Assembly: GCA_947502595.1 (NCBI GenBank)
Contig: CANNAM010000006.1
Coordinates: 122,198-186,197, forward strand
Source: an uncultured Marinicella sp.
GTDB taxonomy: Bacteria; Pseudomonadota; Gammaproteobacteria; Xanthomonadales; Marinicellaceae
Reading direction: 5' to 3'
Length of the DNA: 64,000 bases
In this document: positions 1-8,543 of the stretch, piece after piece
Position numbering within the stretch: the stretch's first letter is position 1
Layout of the letters: every line of letters starts with the position of its first letter
The notes under the pieces: model-generated
Databases searched by the model: none
What the model saw: the letters and a program-made list of their open reading frames with translations, nothing else
What the model was told of the DNA's origin: nothing
Program-made: the position numbers and the translations under genes

Positions 1-1598
1 CTTAAAGCCTCCACTTTGGCATACATTTGATTGAAACTCATATCCGGCATAACCACACAAAACTCTTCTCCTCCTAATCTGGCTATGATCATGTCTTCCT
101 CTACCAACTCCTTACAGGCATAAACCACGTTTTTCAGCACCCAATCACCAGTCAAATGCCCATGATTATCGTTCACCTTCTTAAAGTAATCCAAATCCAT
201 AATCGCCAAATGTATGGGTGCTTCATTTGACTGCATGCGATTAATCAGCTCTATGGATTGCTCTTCAAACGCTTTGCGGGTTAAAACCTTGGTCAAATGA
301 TCCACTTCAGACACACCCTTGAAATAATCATGACGCTGTTTGATTTTATACAACCACATTGCCATCAAGCCCAAAAGCGTTAGTATCAATAGAATAACCA
401 GACTTTGGTTGTTGGCCACTTGCTCAGTTAATTTTTTCTCTAGCTCAAGCACTGCTTTTTGTTGGTTGAGCTGTTCTATTTCAAACCCTTTTGCCAAGTT
501 GGTGTGCTTGACTGTCATGAAAGCCAGTTGCTTGGCTTGAGACTGGTCATATAAACTCAATTCAACTTGGTTTTTTTTATTCAGATATTCAAATGCTTGG
601 GTGTAATTGTTTTCGGATAGCGCCACATTTTCCAGCACATCAAGCGCAATAATTGATTGCTCAGTATTGCCAAGCTTTACATTAACATCCAATGAATTTA
701 AGGCATATTGACGGGCCTTCTGCGCTTCACCTTTGAGCCAATATAGTTTGGCTTTTAATGCAGCAAAAATACCAAGTATATTTTTATAAGGGCTTTGACT
801 AATCTCGCCTTCTACACTGCTGATGGTTGTTTCAATTTCATCCAGCGCTTGTTTTTTGCTGCCGCTCTGAGTTAACTGCCATTTGATATGGTCTAAAATA
901 AGAAACTGGCTGTACAGTAAGTTGCCACTTTTTCTGCATAATTCTGACATGTCCTTTATTTCAGAAAACGTCACTGGTTGACTGCCAACCTCATCCTGAT
1001 ACACATTGCTGATGAAGCTTAAATGACAGAGGTTTTCATCGGTTGGACTGAGGTTGTATAAAAGTTTACTGTATTTTGCACCTAACGCTTGTTGGTCAAG
1101 TAGGTTATAAACAACTGAGGCCGCAGAGTACACCAATGTTTTGGTTACTGTATCATCTGTTTTATTGGCATTTTGAATGACCAGGTCTATATGTTTAGAG
1201 GCCTTATCATAGTTGCCACCAATCACTGCTATATTCGCAATCAACGCATTCATTCTGATTTTCACCCGGGTGTCATCGCACCTGGGCATCAAATTTTCAA
1301 TGATTTCGACGGCTGTTTTTGACTCGCCTTTAAAAGCCTGTTGATAAGCCAGTAAAAATGAATAATGACAGTGTTGGTATGTCGACATCTCAATTTGTTT
1401 GAACTTTAGTTTTTCCAAACCTGAATCAAACATAAGTGGCGATTTAATTCTTAATGATTCCAACCTCAGTATTTCATCAGTAATTTCTTCAGCTTCACTG
1501 ACATCCGCAACAACAGACTTACCCGCTGCAGGCACCACCAGCAAACATAAAAAGAGCATGATAAAAACACATGCTCTTGTATAGATGTCAAACAACAT
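1..1598 (-). CDS. membrane-bound GGDEF diguanylate cyclase, 3' end outside window
   Basis: Translation of the minus strand from an ATG at 1598 gives a continuous frame to the window edge (about 532 residues), so the C-terminus is missing. It starts with a hydrophobic signal or anchor segment (residues ~10-27), then a long helical region with TPR-like periodicity. A coiled-coil stretch and one transmembrane helix follow (~398-415), and then a cytoplasmic GGDEF domain beginning near residue 430 with DLDYFKKVND and the active-site motif RLGGEEF near residue 510. The architecture predicts a sensor that makes cyclic di-GMP from two GTP in response to a periplasmic signal. The GGEEF signature is intact, so activity is expected. 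No strong ribosome site precedes the ATG; it follows the small gene ending at 1628 on the same strand. Confidence 0.88.
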   Translation of the reverse strand, partial: MLFDIYTRACVFIMLFLCLLVVPAAGKSVVADVSEAEEITDEILRLESLRIKSPLMFDSGLEKLKFKQIEMSTYQHCHYSFLLAYQQAFKGESKTAVEIIENLMPRCDDTRVKIRMNALIANIAVIGGNYDKASKHIDLVIQNANKTDDTVTKTLVYSAASVVYNLLDQQALGAKYSKLLYNLSPTDENLCHLSFISNVYQDEVGSQPVTFSEIKDMSELCRKSGNLLYSQFLILDHIKWQLTQSGSKKQALDEIETTISSVEGEISQSPYKNILGIFAALKAKLYWLKGEAQKARQYALNSLDVNVKLGNTEQSIIALDVLENVALSENNYTQAFEYLNKKNQVELSLYDQSQAKQLAFMTVKHTNLAKGFEIEQLNQQKAVLELEKKLTEQVANNQSLVILLILTLLGLMAMWLYKIKQRHDYFKGVSEVDHLTKVLTRKAFEEQSIELINRMQSNEAPIHLAIMDLDYFKKVNDNHGHLTGDWVLKNVVYACKELVEEDMIIARLGGEEFCVVMPDMSFNQMYAKVEAL

Positions 1599-1627
1599 GA
1601 CTTTTAAATCAGAACTCAGGACATCAG

Positions 1628-1804
1628 TCACTCATCATCGTCATTAGGAAACAACACACAAACCAAATCACCACTCTGGATTTTCAATTGACTGAAAGCC
1701 TGGTCGTCTTTATGCAGTGTTTCTATCATCTGGTTCACTGAGTCATATTGATGAATTGATTTGGTTTGGCCGATTTTTTCTAACATTTTTATTTTATTAT
1801 TCAC
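1628..1804 (-). CDS. small acidic hypothetical protein, 58 aa, GTG start
   Basis: I do not recognise this protein. The frame stays open upstream to an ATG at 1876, but a GAGGAAAG Shine-Dalgarno sequence lies eight bases before a GTG at 1804, so I choose the GTG. The product begins VNNKIKMLEKIGQ, carries a hydrophobic GDLVCVLFP stretch near the end and finishes in an acidic NDDDE tail. It is co-oriented with the GGDEF gene 30 bases downstream and may be co-transcribed with it. The strong ribosome site and the position support a real gene; function is unknown. Confidence 0.5.
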   Translation of the reverse strand: MNNKIKMLEKIGQTKSIHQYDSVNQMIETLHKDDQAFSQLKIQSGDLVCVLFPNDDDE

Positions 1805-2346
1805 TTTAAACTTTCCTCTTTTTGTTAATAATTTGGTTGCAACCTCATGCATATATAAAAATCTTAACACAAACATTGAAGCATCATAAAAACTATTTAT
1901 TCTGACCCACTATTTAGTTATGATTATTGAGTTATTTGCCATAAGTCTATTTCTGAAAACTGATTGTTTCCCCGCCCAAAACCACCCCGTTATTGGTATT
2001 CAGGCAATATATTCACTACTGATTCAATACCGGCTTCCAAAGAACAGCACTGCATACCTGGTATACCTGACTTACATTGCATTTGTTCCTGTTCCACTAC
2101 CACAAATATTGCTTTTTTGTGGTACTCAGCTTGCAACATATTTTCGCATATTTGCACTGCCTTCTGATACGACAACAAAGCACCGTGGTGTTACATAATG
2201 ATTGGGTTTTGCTAGCAACTCACAGTGAAATCTAGATCCGTGGCTTGTAATTCTATTAACTGATAAACTCACCTGTCCCAAACCTTCACACCATAGACAC
2301 AAAACTAAAAGCCCTGTGTTACTATATTTGCCCTCTTAAGCTGCTG
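1805..2346. other. intergenic stretch with no supported gene
   Basis: AT-rich sequence upstream of the small acidic ORF (minus) and the MtfA-like gene (plus), so it should hold both promoters. Short overlapping open frames occur on both strands around 1920-2198, but none has a convincing ribosome site or recognisable sequence. I see no repeat or terminator. Confidence 0.5.
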
Positions 2347-3171
2347 ATGGTTGAATTGATTTTTATGGGTACTGTGTATATTTATCTGATGATTGGATTG
2401 TTATTGGCAGGTGGCACCTATCAGTTTTTTAAATGGCGCAAAGCCAAGAGAAGACAACTTCTGTTCTCGATAGAAACACCCAAAACATGGCTAGAGCACA
2501 TCAAAAACAATGTGGCCATTTATCATTTTTTGCCTAAAGAACTGCAACAGGAATTGCTGGGCCACATCAATATATTTCTGGCTGAAAAATATTTTTCAGG
2601 TCATGCTGGTTTAGAAGTAACTGATGAAATGCGCGTCACCATAGCTGCCCAAGCTTGCTTACTTTTACTGAATCGCAAAACCAATTACTACCCACATCTA
2701 AAAACCATCAGGATTTACCCGGCTGGATTTAAAAATCCCAAGCATGCTGATCAGCCCGGACATCACCTGGGTGAGTCATGGGTAAGAGGACCAGTGGTGC
2801 TTTCTTGGTCTGACACCATTCACGGAGGTAAGAATGCCAAAGATGGCACCAATGTAGTGATACATGAATTTGCCCACCAATTGGACCAAGCCGATGGTGC
2901 CGGTGATGGCCGGCCTTGGATAGACAGCGCACTGATAAAAACCTGGGGCAAAGTCATGAGCAAGGAGTTCAAGAGCTTAATGATCAAAGCCAAACTCCGA
3001 AACCGGACTTTCTTCAATTTTTATGGTGCCACCAACCCAGCCGAATTTTTTGCAGTTATTTCTGAGCATTTCTACGAGCAACCCAGAACTTTCAAGCGTA
3101 AACACCCAGACTTATACCAGGTATTGGTTAATTACTACAAAGTGGATCCTGCCACTTGGCTACACAAATGA
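2347..3171 (+). CDS. mtfA: MtfA-like zinc-dependent peptidase (M90 family)
   Basis: The 274-residue protein has the gluzincin motif HEFAH at residues 173-177 and a downstream PAEFFAVISEHF segment (231-242) that supplies the acidic zinc ligand in this family. In E. coli, MtfA (Mlc titration factor A) is a cytoplasmic aminopeptidase-like protein that binds the repressor Mlc and so affects glucose PTS control. Here an N-terminal hydrophobic segment (residues ~8-27) suggests membrane attachment, a variant also known in proteobacterial homologues. No Mlc partner is visible nearby, so the regulatory role is not established for this organism. The start is the first ATG; an in-frame ATG six codons later is an alternative. 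Confidence 0.85.
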   Translation: MVELIFMGTVYIYLMIGLLLAGGTYQFFKWRKAKRRQLLFSIETPKTWLEHIKNNVAIYHFLPKELQQELLGHINIFLAEKYFSGHAGLEVTDEMRVTIAAQACLLLLNRKTNYYPHLKTIRIYPAGFKNPKHADQPGHHLGESWVRGPVVLSWSDTIHGGKNAKDGTNVVIHEFAHQLDQADGAGDGRPWIDSALIKTWGKVMSKEFKSLMIKAKLRNRTFFNFYGATNPAEFFAVISEHFYEQPRTFKRKHPDLYQVLVNYYKVDPATWLHK

Positions 3172-3271
3172 GGACAAACATAACTCAGCTTAGGGCCGGT
3201 TAATTTTCTGTTCTATGTAACCATGACCATTTTCATGCGTTGATAGTACTGTCCTTGAACAGAGAATTAAC

Positions 3272-3406
3272 ATGACTCAAATAAGTACCCACATTCTGAA
3301 TTTTATTAAAATCAGTGGCATAACCACCTTTATATTTGGTGGTTTATTGGCACAGAGTTATGCAATCATTTTAATCACGGATTCAATTTTAAAAATTAAA
3401 AATTAA
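3272..3406 (+). CDS. possible 44-aa membrane peptide
   Basis: A short frame starting MTQISTHILNF contains one hydrophobic segment (ITTFIFGGLLAQSYAIILI) and ends in a basic ILKIKN tail, a single-span membrane-peptide layout. The ribosome site is weak (AGAG) and nothing identifies it. It is the only reasonable coding candidate in the stretch 3172-3701; the rest of that stretch is AT-rich with no other recognisable feature. Confidence 0.25.
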   Translation: MTQISTHILNFIKISGITTFIFGGLLAQSYAIILITDSILKIKN

Positions 3407-3701
3407 TGGTCTTTAATCCAGCTCACTGACCGGAAAATCAATTGGTAAATCTGTTCAGATAAAACCCAAGCTTTACTGATGTAATTAGGTGAAGAACAAA
3501 CAACAACTATTAATTTCAGTATTGAATACTTATATAGTTGAGCAGGGCGGAATGATTGTTTGTACAATCTGATAACTTCATTTATTACACACCCATGGCG
3601 GGTGAAAAATATTGGATATCAAACCATGCTTGCAGTATTATCTAGAGTCCCCAGGATGCAAGTTTATACAGAAATCAATCATCAAGATAAAGGCAATAGT
3701 A

Positions 3702-4352
3702 ATGAATAATAAAAACATAACCTCTGAAGAAGCCCAAGAAATAATTAGGCTGGCAAATATTTTGTATTTTAAATTTGGATCTTATGAAAAAACCAAATGG
3801 ATGGGGTTACAAGCAGCTAAATGTCCCATGGACATGTGGGTCTATCAAGAGTTAATGCATCAAATGAATACAGATCTTTTGATTGAAACGGGAACCTTGA
3901 TGGGAGGTTCTGCACTATTTTTTGCTCACATGTTTGATATTTTAGGTCGTGGAAAAGTAGTAACGGTAGACATTGAAAAACAAAGCAACCTGCCCAAACA
4001 CCCTAGGATTCACTACATCAATGGTTCATCTATAGACCCAGCTGTATTAAGTGAAATTCGGAACTTCAGTGAACAATCAAAATCCACCATGGTGATTTTA
4101 GATTCTGACCACAAGGCCAATTATAAGTTAAAGGAATTAAATGCTTACAGTGAATTTGTGAGTCCTGGTAACTATATGATAGCTGAGGATTCAGCATTTG
4201 ATTATTACCCGGCTTGGCCTGAATACGGTCCTGGACCAGCCACAGCTGTCAGAGATTTTATGCAACAAAACCAGCAATTTAAGGTTGATCGGCAACAAGA
4301 AAAACACCTGATTACCTTTGCACCAATGGCATTCTTACAAAAACAACATTAG
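3702..4352 (+). CDS. CmcI-like class I methyltransferase (cephalosporin hydroxylase family)
   Basis: The 216-residue product has a Rossmann methyltransferase core: ETGTLMGGSALFFA binds S-adenosylmethionine, VVTVDIE carries the acidic ribose-binding strand, and VILDSDH with AEDSAFD gives metal-binding aspartates typical of the CmcI family. Members are often annotated cephalosporin hydroxylase but act as O-methyltransferases on sugars or secondary metabolites. The frame is open upstream to a TTG at 3612, but the ATG at 3702 has an AAGG ribosome site seven bases upstream, and the family core starts after it. It converges with, and overlaps by four bases, the hydroxylase-like gene on the other strand. 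The substrate is unknown. Confidence 0.75.
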   Translation: MNNKNITSEEAQEIIRLANILYFKFGSYEKTKWMGLQAAKCPMDMWVYQELMHQMNTDLLIETGTLMGGSALFFAHMFDILGRGKVVTVDIEKQSNLPKHPRIHYINGSSIDPAVLSEIRNFSEQSKSTMVILDSDHKANYKLKELNAYSEFVSPGNYMIAEDSAFDYYPAWPEYGPGPATAVRDFMQQNQQFKVDRQQEKHLITFAPMAFLQKQH

Positions 4353-5143
4353 GGAACCAGGTTTTTCACCATTTGTGCATCCCATGCTGTTACTGGGTGA
4401 TTTTTAGTGGGAATTTCTTTGGAGTTAAAAAATACAGCAATGTCACTGTCATTAACCCCTCTTTGACGCAATGTTTTAATCGCATTTATCATCTCATCAT
4501 CACCTAAATAGGACTTAACCTCTTTGGTTTTGTTGGTAATTAAGTCCAAATTCAGGGTATCAATTTGACCTTTAAAAAAAGTGGCGTCATCATATTGTTG
4601 GCGCATTTTTTCGCTGTATGGAACGTCAAAAATCAAATGCGACCTTTCTTCATTACCATTGACTACACCGTGATCTGATTGATTATCAAAAGACCAAGCA
4701 TAACCTGCCGAAAAATGTTGAGAGTGTTTATTTGCTATCAAAAAAGCGCCCGGGTTGGTGTATATGGGAACATGGATACGGTACATATCCTTCCACTTTT
4801 CTATGGTGTCCTGATGCCTTAAAGTTACACCATTGGGCTTGGTTTTAAATATAAACGCATAAATAGCTTCACCAAAAGGACCGTCCTTACTGATCAGGTA
4901 ATTTATATAGGGCATTTCATCTAGAATTGGGTAATCAAAAACTTCATCGCATAAAAAATCTTCGGAGTTGCCTTTATTCCCGCCCCTGAGCAATAACATA
5001 CCAATTGAACAATGGATATTGCCCCAATAAGAAGCCAACCATTTGTCAGCAGAAATTGCATCGAACTCAGCCCTGAGAGTTTTGAGGTCTATCTCTGGCT
5101 TAAAGCGTAAAAAATTTGTTTTCTTGTACCCTGATGGCAACAT
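4349..5143 (-). CDS. aspartyl/asparaginyl beta-hydroxylase-like dioxygenase
   Basis: The 264-residue protein matches the Asp_Arg_Hydrox fold of 2-oxoglutarate/Fe(II) oxygenases. Visible parts are the proximal iron motif HQD in VTLRHQDTIEKW, the segment YRIHVPIYTNPGAFLI, the distal histidine in FDNQSDHGVVN, and an arginine in ERSHLIFDV that would hold 2-oxoglutarate. Relatives hydroxylate amino-acid side chains, either in proteins or in small molecules such as lipopeptide precursors. The C-terminal 60 residues are an extra helical region. The tail-to-tail neighbour is a putative small-molecule methyltransferase, which makes a modification role plausible, but nothing shows the substrate. Confidence 0.7.
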   Translation of the reverse strand: MLPSGYKKTNFLRFKPEIDLKTLRAEFDAISADKWLASYWGNIHCSIGMLLLRGGNKGNSEDFLCDEVFDYPILDEMPYINYLISKDGPFGEAIYAFIFKTKPNGVTLRHQDTIEKWKDMYRIHVPIYTNPGAFLIANKHSQHFSAGYAWSFDNQSDHGVVNGNEERSHLIFDVPYSEKMRQQYDDATFFKGQIDTLNLDLITNKTKEVKSYLGDDEMINAIKTLRQRGVNDSDIAVFFNSKEIPTKNHPVTAWDAQMVKNLVP

Positions 5144-5241
5144 AAATTAAAACATAAAAAAAAATGATTTTAAAATAACCTACTGTTTAAATCCAGCATC
5201 TTGGCTCACTTATGTTTGATAAAGTTGGCCAGATATTTATC

Positions 5242-5269
5242 TTGACACTTGTAGAGATAGCGATATACT
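5242..5269 (+). promoter_or_regulatory. sigma-70 promoter of the blaI-blaR1-like operon
   Basis: A TTGACA box at 5242-5247 and a TATACT box at 5264-5269 are separated by 16 bases, predicting a transcript start near 5276 and a leader of about 20 bases. An imperfect operator-like dyad, GACA-CT-TGTA at 5244-5253, overlaps the -35 region. Confidence 0.7.
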
Positions 5270-5282
5270 GGAACCCCTACCA

Positions 5283-5294
5283 CTACAAATGTAG
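5283..5294. promoter_or_regulatory. BlaI/MecI-type operator dyad
   Basis: CTACAAATGTAG contains the TACA-nn-TGTA core that BlaI/MecI-family repressors bind. It sits between the predicted transcript start and the ATG at 5297, so a bound repressor would block its own operon. Autoregulation is inferred from position and from the known family mechanism. Confidence 0.65.
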
Positions 5295-5296
5295 AC

Positions 5297-5668
5297 ATGA
5301 AACTATCCGAATTTGAAACTGAAGTTTTGCAGGTATTTTGGCAGCACCCTAAAGCCTCAGCGCCATCAGTACACAAAATAATCACTAATAACAAAGCTGT
5401 GACCTACTCCACCGTAAAAACCATAATCGATAGACTGGAAAAAAAAGGTGCCCTACAAAGGGTTGATCAACAAGGTAGAACAATCTTCTATGCACCTACT
5501 GCTTCAGCTGACAGCATGAGAAAACCCATGTTAAATAATTTTATAAATAAAGTTTTTGCTGGCGATTCTCGGTTACTGATGAATCATTTACTTGAAAATG
5601 ACTCACTGTCACAGGATGATTTAGACTATTTAAATAAAGTAGCAAACAAGAATAAGGCAACTGAATGA
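5297..5668 (+). CDS. blaI: BlaI/MecI/CopY-family transcriptional repressor
   Basis: The 123-residue protein is a winged-helix DNA-binding protein: MKLSEFETEVLQVFWQ opens the fold and AVTYSTVKTIIDRLEKKGAL is the recognition helix region, followed by the wing and a C-terminal dimerisation helix. In the family, repression ends when the partner membrane peptidase triggers cleavage of the repressor. The partner gene follows with a four-base ATGA overlap, which supports a two-gene sensor and repressor unit. No beta-lactamase gene is adjacent, so what it controls besides itself is unclear. Confidence 0.88.
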   Translation: MKLSEFETEVLQVFWQHPKASAPSVHKIITNNKAVTYSTVKTIIDRLEKKGALQRVDQQGRTIFYAPTASADSMRKPMLNNFINKVFAGDSRLLMNHLLENDSLSQDDLDYLNKVANKNKATE

Positions 5669-6897
5669 ACAGCTATATCTTGATCAATATAACTTTGACT
5701 GCTACGGCTTTAAGCATCAATCATTACATGAAAATCCCACACCGTTGCAGATTTTATATTTTGATGGTTGCTGTTTTGGCTTGGCTGACACCATTTGGTC
5801 TGATGACCATAGAATTGTCACAACAAACCCTACAAATGCTGTCATTAATAACACCAGCTGCCACCGAATCAGTAACGAATGGCACAAGCACTCGAGCGCT
5901 TGCTGTGAACTGGGTAATTGTATTCAGTGCTTTAATAACAATCGGTTGGTTGCGATTTTGCATTGATGTGGCCGCACTGCATACACGGATCAAACAGTTA
6001 AGCATTCAGTCCACACCATACAAAGGTGTTGAAAACATTCGTCTTGTTGATGGCATCCACGGCGCATTCATAACAGGTTACCTGAAACCTGTTATTTGGA
6101 TTGATAAGGCACTTGTGCATGCAGAAACACTGCCAACGGTCATCACTCACGAACAACAACACATCCAAAGTCATGATCAGATTTGGTTGCTCATCATCAC
6201 CTTGACACAAAGGCTGATGTGGTTCAACCCGCTGACGAATTGGGCCTGTCTAAAAGCCAGACAAAGCATTGAGCTCAGTTGTGACGAAGCCTGTAAAAAT
6301 CAACTCGGTCAACAAGTATACCAAACGGCCTTGGCCAAACTGGCTTTGCTGCAACACCCCAATCAATCAACACCATTAATCAACCACATCAACCACAACG
6401 GTCATTTCAACATACACCGCATCAAACAACTGGAACAGGACAACACCATGAATAAACAACAACGACTCAAATTAACCAGTGTAATTGCTTTATCCGCAAT
6501 CATGGGCCTGTATTCATTATTAACTTTTGCCAAGCAAGAACCAATGCCAAGACTTGAGGCTGGCCAAGTTTTTATTGAACTCAAAGTCAACATCGGTGAT
6601 GCTGCTTCAAAAAACATGAGCCTGATAATTAACCACGGTGAAACCGCAGAGGTCCAACATGATTCGTATTATTTCACCCTCAAGCCCAATGTCTTACAGT
6701 TACCAGAAAACTCAACAAAAGCCCAACAAATACTTATTAAAATGTCATTGGCAGCAATCAACGACAAAGACTCCAGAACCACACTGAGCAATCCTTCGAT
6801 GTTGGTACTAAACAACAGTTGGGCTGGGTTCAAAATGGATGAATCTACTGATAACGACGTCATTCACCTTGAAATCCGAACCACCGTTAAACAATAA
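5665..6897 (+). CDS. BlaR1-like M56 membrane metallopeptidase
   Basis: The 410-residue protein has transmembrane segments near residues 3-21, 30-48 and 81-100, then a cytosolic zinc peptidase domain with HEQQH at 162-166 and a following SCDEAC acidic ligand region. A fourth membrane helix lies near residue 270. The C-terminal ~130 residues would be periplasmic. They are much shorter than the penicillin-binding sensor of true BlaR1 and show no SxxK and KTG pair, so the signal is probably not a beta-lactam. It overlaps the repressor gene by four bases and is translated with it. Expected role: sensing an envelope signal and relieving repression by the upstream protein. Confidence 0.82.
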   Translation: MNSYILINITLTATALSINHYMKIPHRCRFYILMVAVLAWLTPFGLMTIELSQQTLQMLSLITPAATESVTNGTSTRALAVNWVIVFSALITIGWLRFCIDVAALHTRIKQLSIQSTPYKGVENIRLVDGIHGAFITGYLKPVIWIDKALVHAETLPTVITHEQQHIQSHDQIWLLIITLTQRLMWFNPLTNWACLKARQSIELSCDEACKNQLGQQVYQTALAKLALLQHPNQSTPLINHINHNGHFNIHRIKQLEQDNTMNKQQRLKLTSVIALSAIMGLYSLLTFAKQEPMPRLEAGQVFIELKVNIGDAASKNMSLIINHGETAEVQHDSYYFTLKPNVLQLPENSTKAQQILIKMSLAAINDKDSRTTLSNPSMLVLNNSWAGFKMDESTDNDVIHLEIRTTVKQ

Positions 6898-7109
6898 ATT
6901 GACTCATGATGTCATCTTGAGCGCAGCCGAAAGATCTCATAACATTACTCAGGTATTCAACAGTTGACATTGCGGTGCGTCAGGAGATTGCCACGTCGTA
7001 CCTCCTCGCAATAACAAATTTCTTTTGAGCTCATAGCTTTCGTTTCCACAATCGTGCCTTCTCGGCATGACTGCTTTGTTATTCAGCCAATGTTGCGCAT
7101 ACTGCCAGT
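6898..7109. repeat. intergenic dispersed-repeat fragments
   Basis: Between two converging genes lie short repeat modules. TGTCATCTTGAGCGCAG (6910-6926) matches 16 of 17 bases at 17286-17302. A 39-base module at 6979-7017, starting GTCAGGAGATTGCCAC, matches 35 of 39 bases at 17190-17228. The order of the two modules differs between the copies. These look like degenerate dispersed intergenic repeats, not genes. Confidence 0.7.
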
Positions 7110-8489
7110 TTAATCAACCACTTTGCCTTTATTCAGCACACCGTTCGGGTCAAACACGTGTTTGACTTGTTGCATCAAGTGAATCTCTGCGGCTGATTTT
7201 GAATAGGCTAAAAATGGCTTTTTGATCAAGCCTACGCCATGTTCGGCAGAAATACTGCCGGCAAATTCAGCAATCAAACCATACACGTGTTGGTTCACCA
7301 CTTCACATTGCTGTTTAAATGTATCGGTGTCCATAGTTTCTGGCTTGAGGATGTTCAAATGCAAATTACCATCACCAATGTGTCCAAACCAAATGGTCTC
7401 AAATGCTGGGTATTCAGCAACCAATATATCTTCCAGCTGCTGCATGAACTCAGGTACCTTAGAAATTTTAACTGAGATGTCGTTTTTATAGGGCGTAAAA
7501 TGCGCGATTGACTCGGAAATACCTTCACGGTACTGCCACAATTGCTGGGCTTGGTCTATGCTTTGAGCAATGATGCCATCGGTTACCCAAGCAGCCTCTA
7601 TGCCTGATTCAAACACCTGCATCGCTGCAGCTTCATCTTCATCAAACTCCAACAACACATAAAAAGGATGCAGTTCATCAAAAGGGTTGTCAAAACCACG
7701 GTGTTGCATCACTCGATTAAGTGACCGATCTGAAAAGAATTCAAATGATGACAGTATCAATGACTTTCTGGCCAAGGCAAATACTGACATCACAGCTTCC
7801 AATGAAGTCAAGGCCAACAGCATCACCGCTTGGGTGGGCGGTTTTTGAATCAACTTAATTTCAGCCGCAACCACCACCCCTAAAATACCTTCGGAGCCAA
7901 TGAACAAATGTCGAAAATCCAAACCACTGGCATTTTTTACCAAACCTTTGTTCAGCTGTAACACCTCTCCAGCACCGGTGACCACAGTTAAACCCAGTAC
8001 ATAATCACGGGTTAGACCATAACGCAACACCCTGATGCCACCTGCATTGGTGGCTATGTTACCTGCGATGTGGCTGGAACCTGCAGAAGCAAAATCAACA
8101 GGGTAAAACAAACCTTGTTCTTCTGCAAAACTTTGTAATTGTTCGGTTATGACTCCGGCGCCAACTGTGACGGTTAGGTCGATTGGGTTAAAATTGCTGA
8201 TTTGATTGAAGCGCACCATAGAGATGATCCACTCTCCTTGGGTAGCTACAGCTCCAGCACTGTAGCCAGTTCGACCACCCGATGGTATCACAACTTGTTG
8301 GTGCTGATTTGCCACTTGAATGATTTTTTGCACTTCCTCAGCGTTATTGGGGAACAACACCACTGCTGCTTGAGGTTCATGAAAACGCGTCCAATCCTGG
8401 CCAAATTTAATTAAATCACTGGCTTGCATAGACCAAGCCAATCCTGGCAGCTCGGTTTCTAATAAAGAAGACAATTCATCTGCTTGCAT
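7110..8489 (-). CDS. FAD-linked oxidase, probable D-2-hydroxyglutarate dehydrogenase
   Basis: The 459-residue protein has the PCMH-type FAD domain (VIPSGGRTGYSAGA near residue 70, and an AGSSHIAGNIATNAGGIRVL segment near 135) and the C-terminal oxidase domain. That domain has the metal-site motif HIGDGNLHLN and the closing motif AEHGVGLIKKPFL. The family includes D-lactate, glycolate and D-2-hydroxyglutarate dehydrogenases, which pass electrons from a 2-hydroxyacid to the respiratory chain. It is divergent from serA with 54 bases between starts. Bacterial SerA makes D-2-hydroxyglutarate as a side product, and the adjacent oxidase in other proteobacteria recycles it to 2-oxoglutarate. That context makes this substrate the most likely; D-lactate is the alternative. 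Confidence 0.8.
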   Translation of the reverse strand: MQADELSSLLETELPGLAWSMQASDLIKFGQDWTRFHEPQAAVVLFPNNAEEVQKIIQVANQHQQVVIPSGGRTGYSAGAVATQGEWIISMVRFNQISNFNPIDLTVTVGAGVITEQLQSFAEEQGLFYPVDFASAGSSHIAGNIATNAGGIRVLRYGLTRDYVLGLTVVTGAGEVLQLNKGLVKNASGLDFRHLFIGSEGILGVVVAAEIKLIQKPPTQAVMLLALTSLEAVMSVFALARKSLILSSFEFFSDRSLNRVMQHRGFDNPFDELHPFYVLLEFDEDEAAAMQVFESGIEAAWVTDGIIAQSIDQAQQLWQYREGISESIAHFTPYKNDISVKISKVPEFMQQLEDILVAEYPAFETIWFGHIGDGNLHLNILKPETMDTDTFKQQCEVVNQHVYGLIAEFAGSISAEHGVGLIKKPFLAYSKSAAEIHLMQQVKHVFDPNGVLNKGKVVD

Positions 8490-8543
8490 ATCTGTTAAAA
8501 TCCTATTTTTGAACTCGAAAACAACGGTAAAGCCGCACAGAAT

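Noticed and set aside
1920..2198. Overlapping open frames on both strands upstream of the MtfA-like gene
   Set aside because: No ribosome site, low-complexity or proline-rich translations, and mutual overlap; treated as non-coding.
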